A stretch of 44,839 bases of DNA from the NCBI GenBank assembly GCA_034189125.1, contig JAXHVB010000112.1, positions 1-44,839 on the forward strand. Direction: 5' to 3'. Numbering within the stretch: position 1 is the stretch's first letter; every line of letters begins with the position of its first letter. Below are positions 7,741 through 15,488 of this stretch, piece by piece. The DNA comes from UBA5862 sp002408105 (GTDB taxonomy: Bacteria > Pseudomonadota > Gammaproteobacteria > Pseudomonadales > UBA5862). A program made the translations under genes and the position numbers. The notes beneath the pieces are model-generated. The model worked only from the letters and a program-made list of their open reading frames with translations. It did not search any database and had not been told where the DNA came from.

Positions 7741-9108
7741 TCAGTCGCCGACGGGCGTGCGCAAGGTGACGAATTCCTCTGCCGCGGTGGGGTGGATGCC
7801 CAGGGTGGCGTCGAACTGTGCCTTGGTAAGTCCGGCATTGACCGCGACGGCAAGCCCCTGAATGATCTCAGCTCCGTGCTCGCCCACCATGTGGGCACCG
7901 AGAACCCGGTCGGTCGTGCCGTCGACCACCAGTTTCACCAATGCCTGTTCCGACCGCCTGCTCAAGGTCATTTTGAGTGGCGTAAACTGGCTGCGAAACA
8001 CCCGCACATCCGGGTACTGCGTGCGCGCTTCCGCCTCGGTCAACCCGACGGTCGCCAGGGGTGGGCGTGAAAAGACGGCAGTGGGGATCTGCTGCAGATC
8101 CGTCCGCGTTGGTTGCTTCAAGCCAATGGTTCGTGCCACCGCCATGCCTTGTGCCAGCGCGACTGGCGTCAGTTGGTGGCCGCCGGTGACATCACCTATG
8201 GCATAAATGCCTGCAACATTGGTGCGGTGGTATGCGTCGACTTCAATGGCTCCATTGGCGTTCACTGCGACGCCCGCATGCTCAAGCCCGAGCCCCAATG
8301 TGGCTGGCTGGCGCCCGGTCGCAAACATCACTGCGTCCACCGGCAGGGTGGTGTCACCCGTAAGGTGCAGCACCCGTTGGCCTGCGTCTGCGAGGCTGAT
8401 TTCGCGAATGTCTGTCTCGAAGTGGCAGTGAACGCCGCTTTTCTGTAGGTCTTCGGCCAGGCACCGGCGCAGGTCCTCATCGAATCCGCGCAGCGGAAGG
8501 TCGCGCCGGTAAATCAGGTGGGTATCGACCCCCAGGCCCGCGAAGATTCCGACAAACTCCATGGCGATGTAGCCGCCGCCCACGACTGCGATTGATTGGG
8601 GGAGCTCTGGGAGGCTGAACACATCGTCGGACACGAGCGCGTGCTCGATACCAGGTGTGGGGGGGCGGTATGGAACTCCGCCGGTCGCCACCAGGATGTC
8701 CTGCGCGCGGTGGTGCTGTTGTCCAACCCGGACTTCATTGGCGCCTGTGAAGGTGGCGTCGCCCCAAAGGCGCTCGACACCCGCCTCGGCCAGCAAGCGC
8801 TCATAGATTCCACTGAGGCGGGCGATTTCTTGGTCCTTGTTGTGCCGCAGGGTGGTCCAATTGAGTGTTGGAGGTGCCGAGAGCTCCCAGCCATAACCCT
8901 GGGCGTCCAGGAAGGCATCGCCGAACTCGGCGCCGTACACGAACAGTTTCTTCGGAACACAGCCGATGTTGACGCAGGTCCCACCCCAGAACTGGCGTTC
9001 CACGATGGCCACCCGGGCCCCATAGCCGGCCGCCATGCGCGCGGCACGCACGCCACCGGAACCGCCGCCAATCACGATGAGGTCGTATGAATTGTTGTTG
9101 GACGCCAC
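7741..9108 (-). CDS. gor: Glutathione-disulfide reductase
   Basis: The flavoenzyme reduces oxidised glutathione with NADPH in the cytoplasm. The 455-residue protein shows the FAD loop IGGGSGG (12-18), the redox disulfide motif GGTCVNIGCVPKK (C45 and C50), the NADPH site GGGYIAMEF followed by YRRD with paired arginines typical of NADPH use, the second FAD motif YAIGDVTGG, and the C-terminal HPTAAEE active-site motif. Both candidate start codons are GTG: the one at 9114 overlaps the AGGAG ribosome site, whereas the one at 9108 lies five bases after it, so 9108 is chosen. The downstream crotonase follows within 16 bases. Sequence class is clear, with CVNIGCVPKK marking it as glutathione reductase and not lipoamide dehydrogenase. 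Confidence 0.94.
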   Translation of the reverse strand: MASNNNSYDLIVIGGGSGGVRAARMAAGYGARVAIVERQFWGGTCVNIGCVPKKLFVYGAEFGDAFLDAQGYGWELSAPPTLNWTTLRHNKDQEIARLSGIYERLLAEAGVERLWGDATFTGANEVRVGQQHHRAQDILVATGGVPYRPPTPGIEHALVSDDVFSLPELPQSIAVVGGGYIAMEFVGIFAGLGVDTHLIYRRDLPLRGFDEDLRRCLAEDLQKSGVHCHFETDIREISLADAGQRVLHLTGDTTLPVDAVMFATGRQPATLGLGLEHAGVAVNANGAIEVDAYHRTNVAGIYAIGDVTGGHQLTPVALAQGMAVARTIGLKQPTRTDLQQIPTAVFSRPPLATVGLTEAEARTQYPDVRVFRSQFTPLKMTLSRRSEQALVKLVVDGTTDRVLGAHMVGEHGAEIIQGLAVAVNAGLTKAQFDATLGIHPTAAEEFVTLRTPVGD

Positions 9109-9174
9109 GCGCACTCCTTTTCGGGACGGCGTAAGGATAGGCGAGCCGAACGGCAGAGGGAAGCCGGGGGTGGT

Positions 9175-9945
9175 TCAGTCGTCGTACAGCTGGCGCTTTT
9201 TCCAATGGGCGTCGGTGCTGCCGCTGACGGTGGGGCTGGTGAGTGGCTGCTGCGCCGCAATTCGTGCACGCAGCTCCCGAATTTCCTGCTGCACCCGCTG
9301 CACATTCGAGCTCGACCGAAAGGGGTGGGCCGCAGGCAAGCGATGCAGAGCGTCTTCCTCGGCGCGCAGGTGATGCAGTGCGCCGCTCAAGTCATTGGCC
9401 GACTTGCGTTGTGCAGCTTCACTCTGGTGGGTTTGGTAACTGGTCTCGTGTCCGAGCTGTTCGAGCGAGGCATATAGTTGCGGCCAGTCGTGGTGCTGGC
9501 AAGAGGGCTGTTGCGACCAGTGGTCCAGCTGCTCAGCGAGCTTGCGCAGTGATCGGCGAACCGCCCCAAGTTCGCTTGGCTGCAGTTGAGGGTTGCGGGA
9601 GGGAGTGGTGTCCGATTCCAGGGGCCCTTGTGCCGCGAGCTTCTCTTCCAGGGCCCAAAGTTCGTGCTCAAACTCGGCACGGGAGGCCGACTCTTTGACC
9701 AGTTCCACCAATGTTCGTGCCACCGAGGCCTGACGCTCGAGCAGGAGAGCCAACAACCGGGGAGGCAGGTACTGCTCGGGGAAGCTGTTGATCAGCCGGG
9801 AGAGAAACTTCCGGCGGGCCTGGAGCCGTGCAACCCGTTCTCGCTGCTTCGCGTTCATGCGCTCTGCATCGCGCGACACCCAGTAGACGAGTGCTGCGAT
9901 CAAAGCGGCGGTGGCGGCTACGGCGGCCAAGGTCATCGAGTTCAT
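9175..9945 (-). CDS. Single-pass membrane protein with long coiled coil, unknown function
   Basis: The 256-residue protein is not one I recognise. It opens with a hydrophobic segment (about residues 5-22, LAAVAATAALIAALVYWV) that should anchor it in the inner membrane, followed directly by basic residues (RDAERMNAKQRERVARLQARRK), so the bulk is predicted to be cytoplasmic. The rest is charged helix with heptad-like spacing (around 24-110 and 125-230), suggesting a coiled coil. The tail (PLTSPTVSGSTDAHWKKRQLYDD) is polar. It lies 66 bases upstream of gor on the same strand, with the tRNA operon diverging behind it. A structural or scaffold role is possible, but nothing points to a specific function. 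Confidence 0.7.
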   Translation of the reverse strand: MNSMTLAAVAATAALIAALVYWVSRDAERMNAKQRERVARLQARRKFLSRLINSFPEQYLPPRLLALLLERQASVARTLVELVKESASRAEFEHELWALEEKLAAQGPLESDTTPSRNPQLQPSELGAVRRSLRKLAEQLDHWSQQPSCQHHDWPQLYASLEQLGHETSYQTHQSEAAQRKSANDLSGALHHLRAEEDALHRLPAAHPFRSSSNVQRVQQEIRELRARIAAQQPLTSPTVSGSTDAHWKKRQLYDD

Positions 9946-10052
9946 CGGCGAGCGGCCCGGGAGGGGGTATTCGCGATTGCGGCCAAATGGCTTTTCGCTC
10001 TCAGGGTTGTCCTACGAGTGTAGTTCAGGGGTACGGGAGCGGGGAATGCCGG

Positions 10053-10081
10053 TTGACGGCACAGTGACAGGCCCATACAAT
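10053..10081 (+). promoter_or_regulatory. Sigma-70 promoter of the tRNA-Glu/tRNA-Gly operon
   Basis: TTGACG (10053-10058) and TACAAT (10076-10081) are separated by exactly 17 bases and sit about 58 bases before the first tRNA base. The following discriminator GCGCTCC is GC-rich, as in stable-RNA promoters subject to stringent control. Transcription would start near 10088. Confidence 0.82.
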
Positions 10082-10139
10082 GCGCTCCGCTTCGGCACTG
10101 AGGACCGCTTGAGGCCCATCAACAGGATGGGATTGACTG

Positions 10140-10215
10140 GTCCCCTTCGTCTAGTGGCCTAGGACACCGCCCTTTCACGGCGGTAACAGGGGTTCGAGTC
10201 CCCTAGGGGACGCCA
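10140..10215 (+). tRNA. tRNA-Glu (anticodon TTC)
   Basis: The 76-base gene folds as a full cloverleaf and ends in an encoded CCA. The acceptor arm pairs GTCCCCT with AGGGGAC (10205-10211). The anticodon stem CCGCC/GGCGG (10167-10171 and 10179-10183) encloses loop CTTTCAC with anticodon TTC at 10174-10176. The T-arm contains GTTCGAG. It closely matches the E. coli tRNA-Glu gene and is the first gene of a two-tRNA operon. Confidence 0.97.
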
Positions 10216-10260
10216 TTTCCTGTCGCTTTGCCTTGGTGCGAAGAAGCTTTTATGATTCGT

Positions 10261-10276
10261 ATGCCGACATCGGCAT
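10261..10276. repeat. Perfect 7-2-7 inverted repeat between the two tRNA genes
   Basis: ATGCCGA and TCGGCAT flank a central CA. In the transcript the arms would need a larger loop or a cruciform-like tight turn, so the site could be either a processing hairpin between tRNA-Glu and tRNA-Gly or a DNA-level palindrome. It ends ten bases before the 5' end of tRNA-Gly. Confidence 0.5.
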
Positions 10277-10286
10277 TCCAATACAT

Positions 10287-10362
<76 letters not shown>

Positions 10363-10473
10363 GTTTTTTGCAACCTCTTCATTATTGCTCAGCGCGGTTG
10401 CGCCAGAGTACCACGCTTTGGTGTCCGGTTCGGCGCCTGGAATTCGCAGCCACCGCAGTCACCATTTACGCTG

Positions 10474-10512
10474 CAACGGGCACGCATCGGCAGCGCCGGG
10501 GCGTGCCCGTTG
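10474..10512. terminator. Long stem-loop between the tRNA operon and the H-NS-like gene
   Basis: Twelve perfectly complementary bases (10474-10485 CAACGGGCACGC and 10501-10512) flank a 15-base loop that contains a smaller CGGC/GCCG stem. It lies nine bases beyond the stop of the H-NS-like gene and also downstream of the tRNA pair, between converging transcripts. There is no strong T-run on either side, so it may stabilise RNA ends or act as a weak terminator. Confidence 0.5.
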
Positions 10513-10521
10513 TGTTTGGAT

Positions 10522-10836
10522 CTAAATTTTAAACTCTTCGAGATTTCGGCCCTGTTGCTCGAACGCGCGCAGCCATTTGGGCTTCGCGCCAATTCCTGAC
10601 CAGGTTTTTTCTGGATCTTCGGGGTGGCGGTATTTGGGCGGCAACTTGCGTCGCGCCCGCTTCGCTTTTTCGCTTGCGGATATTTCTACGGAGAGTCCCG
10701 CAGATTCTGCGAGTTCTCGAATCTTTTGCGCAGCATCCTTTTTGCGCTGTTCTTGGTGGGATGCAATGAGGGATTCGGCCTTTTGAATGAGTTTCTTGAG
10801 GTCTTCTTCAGAAAGATTGGAAATGTCTGGGAGCAT
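10522..10836 (-). CDS. H-NS family nucleoid-associated protein
   Basis: The 104-residue protein has the H-NS layout: an N-terminal coiled-coil oligomerisation region (about 6-45), a basic linker (KAKRARRK, about 57-64) and the C-terminal DNA-binding domain KYRHPEDPEKTWSGIGAKPKWL (68-89 region). Such proteins bind AT-rich DNA and silence genes. In E. coli H-NS the minor-groove loop is QGR, and Bv3F-like relatives have RGR; here the equivalent triplet is I82-G83-A84, so the arginine that normally enters the groove is missing. The ATG at 10836 is chosen because GAGG lies eight bases upstream; the longer GTG start at 10881 has no ribosome site. It diverges from the ABC exporter genes. Confidence 0.88.
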   Translation of the reverse strand: MLPDISNLSEEDLKKLIQKAESLIASHQEQRKKDAAQKIRELAESAGLSVEISASEKAKRARRKLPPKYRHPEDPEKTWSGIGAKPKWLRAFEQQGRNLEEFKI

Positions 10837-10902
10837 TACATCAGCCTCGAATGGTGGGATGATTGCGAGTTGTTTGGCCACGTGCCCGGCACGCTACCAA
10901 GA

Positions 10903-10908
10903 AGTATA
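10903..10908 (-). promoter_or_regulatory. Candidate -10 box of the H-NS-like gene
   Basis: On the minus strand this reads TATACT, five of six matches to the sigma-70 -10 consensus, and would place the start of transcription about 60 bases before the ATG at 10836. No good -35 hexamer is visible at 16-18 bases, so the call is weak. Confidence 0.35.
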
Positions 10909-10992
10909 ACGGAATTATCGCTTACGCAGAAATAGCGAAAGCGTCGCAAGCAAACTGGTTTTTGATACGGTGGTTTGATTCAAGGAGCAATG

Positions 10993-11928
10993 ATGAGTTC
11001 CGCGCTCAGTATCCGAAATTTGCGCAAAGTATACTCCGGTGGGTTCGAAGCGTTGAAAGGAATCGACCTGGAAGTGGAGCAGGGCCAGTTCCTGGCTTTG
11101 CTGGGACCGAACGGAGCGGGGAAGAGCACGACGATTGGCATCATTTCCGGGTTGGTCAACAAGTCCAGTGGATCCATTGCAGTGTTCGGTCGGGACATTG
11201 ATCGAGACTTTTCCGGTGCCAAGCGGGAAATCGGTGTGGTGCCACAGGAGTTCAATTTCAATCAGTTTGAGCGGGTTGCAGACATTGTTGCAACCCAGGC
11301 GGGCATGTACGGGTTGCCGCGCAAATTGGCGACGCAGCGTACCGAAACCTATTTGCACCGGCTGGGCCTGTGGGACAAGCGCAACGAGCGGTCCAGATTT
11401 CTGTCGGGGGGCATGAAACGGCGCCTGATGATTGCGCGGGCACTGGTGCACGAGCCACGCCTGCTCATCCTCGACGAACCCACAGCGGGCGTCGATATTG
11501 AACTGCGCCGGTCCATGTGGTCGTTTCTCCGGCAATTGAACGCGGAAGGGACGACCATTATCTTGACCACCCACTACCTGGAAGAGGCCGAGAGCCTGTG
11601 CCGGCAGATCGCCATCATTGATGGTGGCGAAATCGTGGTGAATACAGAAACCAAAACGCTGTTGCAGCGAATGAACACCGAGACGTTCATCCTTGATATC
11701 GATGAGCCCTGTGAGGCGGCTCCAGCTGCAGATGGCTATGCGGTGCGAAAGATCGATTCAACCACACTTGAAGTGGACGTGGTCAAGGATCAAGGCCTCA
11801 ACCAGCTCTTCAGTCAGCTAATGACCCAGGGAATTCAGGTGATCAGCATGCGCAATAAAGCCAATCGCCTTGAGGAACTGTTTGTGAGCTTGATTGAAGG
11901 CAACGGAGCCACCACGGCAGAGCCATAA
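10993..11928 (+). CDS. ABC-2 type exporter, ATP-binding protein (YadG-like)
   Basis: The 311-residue ATPase powers export through the permease encoded next. It has Walker A GPNGAGKST (38-46), a Q-loop (VVPQE), the signature LSGGM (137-141), Walker B LLILDEP (157-163) and the H-loop TTHYLEEAE. The C-terminal region of about 90 residues is typical of the CcmA/NatA-like subfamily that pairs with ABC-2 permeases. Of two adjacent ATG codons the second (10993) is chosen, because AGGAG at 10983-10987 is five bases away. The E. coli homologues YadG/YadH have no firmly known substrate; a drug, lipid or polysaccharide is possible. It starts about 157 bases from the diverging H-NS-like gene. Confidence 0.92.
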   Translation: MSSALSIRNLRKVYSGGFEALKGIDLEVEQGQFLALLGPNGAGKSTTIGIISGLVNKSSGSIAVFGRDIDRDFSGAKREIGVVPQEFNFNQFERVADIVATQAGMYGLPRKLATQRTETYLHRLGLWDKRNERSRFLSGGMKRRLMIARALVHEPRLLILDEPTAGVDIELRRSMWSFLRQLNAEGTTIILTTHYLEEAESLCRQIAIIDGGEIVVNTETKTLLQRMNTETFILDIDEPCEAAPAADGYAVRKIDSTTLEVDVVKDQGLNQLFSQLMTQGIQVISMRNKANRLEELFVSLIEGNGATTAEP

Positions 11929-11962
11929 CCGCGGCGCTGCCAGTGACGACGAGTAATAAACG

Positions 11963-12736
11963 ATGAAAGCATTCGAACAATGGGTCGCCTTCCAAACCAT
12001 TTTTCAACGGGAGGTGCGCAGGTATACGCGCATTTGGCTGCAAACCTTGGTGCCGCCAATGATCACCACCGGGCTGTACTTTGTCATATTCGGGAACCTC
12101 ATTGGTCAGCGAATCGGTCCGATGGACGGGTTTGCGTACATGGAGTTCATTGTTCCAGGGTTGATCATGATGGCGGTGATCACCAACTCCTATTCGAACG
12201 TGGTGTCGTCCTTCTACAACACAAAGTTTCAGCGGTGCATTGAGGAAATGTTGGTTTCACCAATGCCAAACTATGTGATCCTACTGGGCTACGTGCTTGG
12301 GGGCGTGAGCCGCGGTCTGGCGGTGGGTGCCTTGGTTACAGGCCTGGCAATCCTGTTTATGGACCTGCACATCCATAACCTTTGGATCACAGGGCTGGTG
12401 ATTTCAATGACCGCGGTGCTGTTTTCGTTGGGTGGCTTCGTAAACGCCGTTTTCGCCAATAGCTTTGACGACATTTCGATCATTCCGACGTTCGTGTTGA
12501 CGCCGCTGACCTATCTCGGAGGGGTGTTTTACTCGATTCAAATGCTGCCCGACGCGTGGCAGTGGGTCTCCAAGGCGAACCCGATTTTGTACATGGTCAA
12601 TGCGTTTCGGTATGGGTTCTTGGGCACCTCGGACATTCCCGTGGGGGCATCGTTGGTACTCATCGCGGTGTTCAGCGCAGGGTTGTTCGCCTATTGCATG
12701 TACCTGCTCAATCGCGGGGTTGGTATTCGCACCTGA
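11963..12736 (+). CDS. ABC-2 type exporter, permease (YadH-like)
   Basis: The 257-residue inner-membrane protein matches the size of E. coli YadH (256 residues). It has six hydrophobic segments, roughly at 31-51, 58-80, 107-130, 140-162, 172-192 and 228-250, and the ABC-2 family segment TYLGGVFYSIQMLPDAWQ before the last of them. It follows the ATPase by 34 bases on the same strand and should form a homodimeric transport channel with it. The exported compound is not indicated by neighbouring genes. No outer-membrane partner is encoded here. Confidence 0.92.
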   Translation: MKAFEQWVAFQTIFQREVRRYTRIWLQTLVPPMITTGLYFVIFGNLIGQRIGPMDGFAYMEFIVPGLIMMAVITNSYSNVVSSFYNTKFQRCIEEMLVSPMPNYVILLGYVLGGVSRGLAVGALVTGLAILFMDLHIHNLWITGLVISMTAVLFSLGGFVNAVFANSFDDISIIPTFVLTPLTYLGGVFYSIQMLPDAWQWVSKANPILYMVNAFRYGFLGTSDIPVGASLVLIAVFSAGLFAYCMYLLNRGVGIRT

Positions 12737-12752
12737 ACGGGCGCTGAGCGGT

Positions 12753-13451
12753 TTAGGCGGGCCCGAACCAAACCGCTTTGGCGAGTCCCACGACTTGTCC
12801 GGCAGCGTTGAAAACCGCGGTCCCTGCGTGCAATTTGCGGCCCTCGGCACCGATTTTCCAACCCACCACGACAGCCGGCTCGTTCGCGCGCAACTGGCCG
12901 GTGACCTCGCCAGTGATGCGACCCAGGAACCCAGGCTGGTGCGTGGCCATAAAGGCGAAAGCGCCCGGGCAGTCGAGCGCCGACCAGATGTAGACGGGGT
13001 CCACACAACCGGAGCTGTTTGCCAGGTTGTCAGCCGGAGTCCAACAGGCCGCGACTGTGCCAGCATCATCGACTGGGCCGGCGTAAATGTTGAGGCCCTC
13101 GTTGTCGTCCCGCTCGGTACCACAGACGAAGCAAATGGGGTGCACGTTGCGGGTTAGGGCCGGAGACATGCTTGCTGCTGCACGGGCGGCTTCGGCTCCC
13201 GGATTGTGCGGGGGCTGCAAATCGAGTGCGGCGGGTTTGGCGCTTGCCAGCGTTTGCCCGTCCCGCACCGCGTTGACCACCCCGTCGGCCTCGTGTTCCA
13301 GTCTGAGTGGGGTGTCCAGGGGGGTCGGCCTCAGCAGGGTGATCTGCGCAGGCCCGCGCACCTCCCTCGCCAACAGGCCCGCGACGTATCCACCGTTGCC
13401 GATTCCCGGCGGTCCGGCATATTTTTTCTCGACGATCAAGGTGTCAGCCAT
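12753..13451 (-). CDS. Hotdog-fold (thioesterase-like) protein
   Basis: The 232-residue protein looks like a double or extended hotdog-fold protein of the acyl-CoA thioesterase superfamily. The segment GPPGIGNGGYVAGLLA near residue 13 resembles the N-terminal helix motif of such proteins, and the second half (VYIWSALDCPGAFAF, then FLGRITGEVTGQLRANEPAVVVGW) resembles a second hotdog. A PICFVCG motif around residue 105 holds two cysteines of unknown role, perhaps a metal knuckle. It converges with the ABC permease (16-base gap) and diverges from the nucleotidase gene. It probably acts on an acyl-CoA or similar thioester, but the substrate is not evident. Confidence 0.65.
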   Translation of the reverse strand: MADTLIVEKKYAGPPGIGNGGYVAGLLAREVRGPAQITLLRPTPLDTPLRLEHEADGVVNAVRDGQTLASAKPAALDLQPPHNPGAEAARAAASMSPALTRNVHPICFVCGTERDDNEGLNIYAGPVDDAGTVAACWTPADNLANSSGCVDPVYIWSALDCPGAFAFMATHQPGFLGRITGEVTGQLRANEPAVVVGWKIGAEGRKLHAGTAVFNAAGQVVGLAKAVWFGPA

Positions 13452-13594
13452 GGTGCACCGCCATTGGTTTGAGCCGATGTGGTTGCTCCCATTGCGGGCT
13501 TGGTCCGCGGCAGGAGTCGATTATAGTGGGCCGAAGTGTACCCAATTTGGCGCGCGCTTGGGGGCGCGTCGGATGCTTGTGAAGGGGCAAAGCA

Positions 13595-14494
13595 ATGGCG
13601 TTTCAATTCGATCGGCTGGTGGTCGGAATTTCGTCCAGGGCGCTGTTTGACCTGGATGCCAGTCACCAAGTGTATGAGCAGGAGGGATTGGGCGCCTACG
13701 CCAGGTACCAAATCGAGCACGAGAACGACCCGCTGGGCCCGGGGCCTTCGTTCCACTTCGTGCGCAAGCTCCTGAACCTGAACAACCTGGTTCCGGGCGG
13801 CCCCTTGGTCGAAGTCATCCTCCTGTCGCGCAACAGTGCAGACACCGGATTGCGGGTGTTCAATTCGATCCAGCACCACAATCTGGAAATCAGCCGCGCA
13901 GCGTTTTGCGGCGGAGAGGCGCCTTACCGTTACATGGGCCCTTTCGGTTGCCAGTTGTTTTTATCAGCGGAGTCCTCCGACGTCGGTCAGGCGCTGGAGG
14001 CCGGTGTGGCTGCAGCCACGATTTTGCCTTGGGCCGGGGACCAAACGGGAGACGAGAGTTTGCGGTTCGCATTCGACGGCGATGCCGTGCTGTTTTCGGA
14101 CGAAGCGGAGCAGGTGTTCCAGGCACAGGGCCTGGACGCGTTCGCCTCCAGCGAACGCCTTGCGGCCAACGAGCCGCTTTCAGGAGGGCCGTTCAAGCCG
14201 TTCCTGGCTGCGCTTCACAAATTGCAGTCTCGACTGCCCCAGGATACCCCACAGATGCTGCGCACTGCGCTGGTGACGGCACGCTCCGCTCCAGCGCACG
14301 AGCGGGTGATTCGCACCCTGCGTGCCTGGGACATCCGGGTGGATGAAAGCCTGTTTCTCGGGGGGCGTGACAAGGCGTTGTTCCTGCAGGCCTACGGTGC
14401 GGACATTTTCTTTGATGACCAGCGGGGGCACTGCCAGTCTGCCAGCGAGCACGTTGCGACGGGCCACGTTCCCCATGGCGTAACCAACCGGTGA
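13595..14494 (+). CDS. Cytosolic 5'-nucleotidase (5_nucleotid family)
   Basis: The 299-residue protein matches the bacterial family of 5'-nucleotidases (Pfam 5_nucleotid, PF06189) that remove phosphate from nucleoside monophosphates. Landmarks are LVVGISSRALFDL at the N-terminus with the family's DLDASHQVYEQEG segment, LVEVILLSRNSADTGLRVFNSIQHHNL, the central DGDAVLFSDEAE which resembles the HAD-type aspartate motif, and LFLGGRDKALFLQAYGADIFFDDQ near the end. An AAGGGG ribosome site sits seven bases before the ATG. It stands alone between diverging and converging neighbours. Confidence in the family is high; the preferred nucleotide is not known. Confidence 0.88.
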   Translation: MAFQFDRLVVGISSRALFDLDASHQVYEQEGLGAYARYQIEHENDPLGPGPSFHFVRKLLNLNNLVPGGPLVEVILLSRNSADTGLRVFNSIQHHNLEISRAAFCGGEAPYRYMGPFGCQLFLSAESSDVGQALEAGVAAATILPWAGDQTGDESLRFAFDGDAVLFSDEAEQVFQAQGLDAFASSERLAANEPLSGGPFKPFLAALHKLQSRLPQDTPQMLRTALVTARSAPAHERVIRTLRAWDIRVDESLFLGGRDKALFLQAYGADIFFDDQRGHCQSASEHVATGHVPHGVTNR

Positions 14495-14538
14495 CGGTGT
14501 CCACCGCCGGGGCGCGGGTTAGGGGCGGGTGCCGGACG

Positions 14539-15318
14539 CTAGAAAAACGCAAAGCGCACGCCCAGAATCAAGAGCATGCTCGCCAAGATGGGCTGCAGGA
14601 CCTGTTCAGGCAACTGGGAGCCAAGCCGAGTACCTGCGTAGATGGCTGGGATCGAGCCGACGAGCAGGCTCGCGAGCAGGAGCACATCCACGTGGCCAAG
14701 GAAGAAGTGTCCTGCCCCTGCGATCAATGTGAGTGGCACAGCGTGTGCAAGGTCGGTCCCCACGATGCGGGCTGCGGCCAGTGCCGGAAAAAGCACCATT
14801 AGCAACGCGGTTCCGAATGCTCCGGCGCCCACGGACGAAAGGGTCACCAGCACACCAAGCGCCAGACCACACAGCGCTGTAAAGGCGTAGCGGTGCTGTC
14901 GAGGGGGGCGGGGCGATTTCGCTTCCGGCTGGGCCCAACGTTGCAGTCGTCCCTTGAACAGCAGCACCAATGCCGTGGCGATGAGCATTGCGCCAAGGGC
15001 GCCGGTGAGCAGGTGTTGGTAGTCGTGCGCGTCGTCGAAGTACCGGTGCAGTACGTACACCGTAACGATCGAGGCCGGCAGGCTGCCAGCAGCCATGGCA
15101 CCGACAATGCGCCAGTCGATGTTGCGACGGCGGGCGTGCATGGTGACACCACTGGCTTTGGTCAGCGCTGCATATACGAGGTCCGTGCCGATCGCCGTGT
15201 GGTAGGGAAAGCCGAACAGGATCAGCAGCGGCGTCATCAGCGAACCGCCACCGACGCCGGTGAGACCAATGGTGAAGCCGACAGCGGCACCCGCGATGAC
15301 GTACAGAAAAAAATCCAC
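14539..15318 (-). CDS. TauE/SafE (TSUP) family permease, probably for a sulfur anion
   Basis: The 259-residue integral membrane protein belongs to the sulfite exporter TauE/SafE family. It has about eight hydrophobic segments and two family repeats, the first opening with GFTIGLTGVGGGSLMTPLL and the second with LSSVGAGAFGTALLM. The start is a GTG at 15318 with AGGA upstream. It diverges from cysB across an AT-rich 170-base gap that could be a shared control region, and cysH lies beyond cysB. That setting suggests sulfate or sulfite uptake or sulfite export under CysB control. Direction of transport cannot be read from the sequence. Confidence 0.88.
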   Translation of the reverse strand: MDFFLYVIAGAAVGFTIGLTGVGGGSLMTPLLILFGFPYHTAIGTDLVYAALTKASGVTMHARRRNIDWRIVGAMAAGSLPASIVTVYVLHRYFDDAHDYQHLLTGALGAMLIATALVLLFKGRLQRWAQPEAKSPRPPRQHRYAFTALCGLALGVLVTLSSVGAGAFGTALLMVLFPALAAARIVGTDLAHAVPLTLIAGAGHFFLGHVDVLLLASLLVGSIPAIYAGTRLGSQLPEQVLQPILASMLLILGVRFAFF

Positions 15319-15387
15319 AGCGCGGGTCCTTGTTCCCGGGGTTGGCCAACGATCGCGGCCAGAGACTGTGGATCATAGCCAGGACCC

Positions 15388-15441
15388 TATATTCTTAAAA
15401 GTAATTTTTAATTATATTTTTAATATTCCTAGATATATGAT
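15388..15441. promoter_or_regulatory. AT-rich control region between the TSUP permease and cysB
   Basis: This stretch is sharply richer in A and T than its surroundings. It contains an inverted repeat TTAAAA-5-TTTTAA at 15395-15411 and a TATGAT -10-like box on the plus strand at 15436-15441, placing a cysB start near 15448. It shares the word TATATTCTT with the control region of cysH. CysB binding is plausible but not shown. Confidence 0.4.
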
Positions 15442-15488
15442 GCCGCAAGCTATTTTGGCTGGTAGGCGAGAGACCACGGGATGCACCG

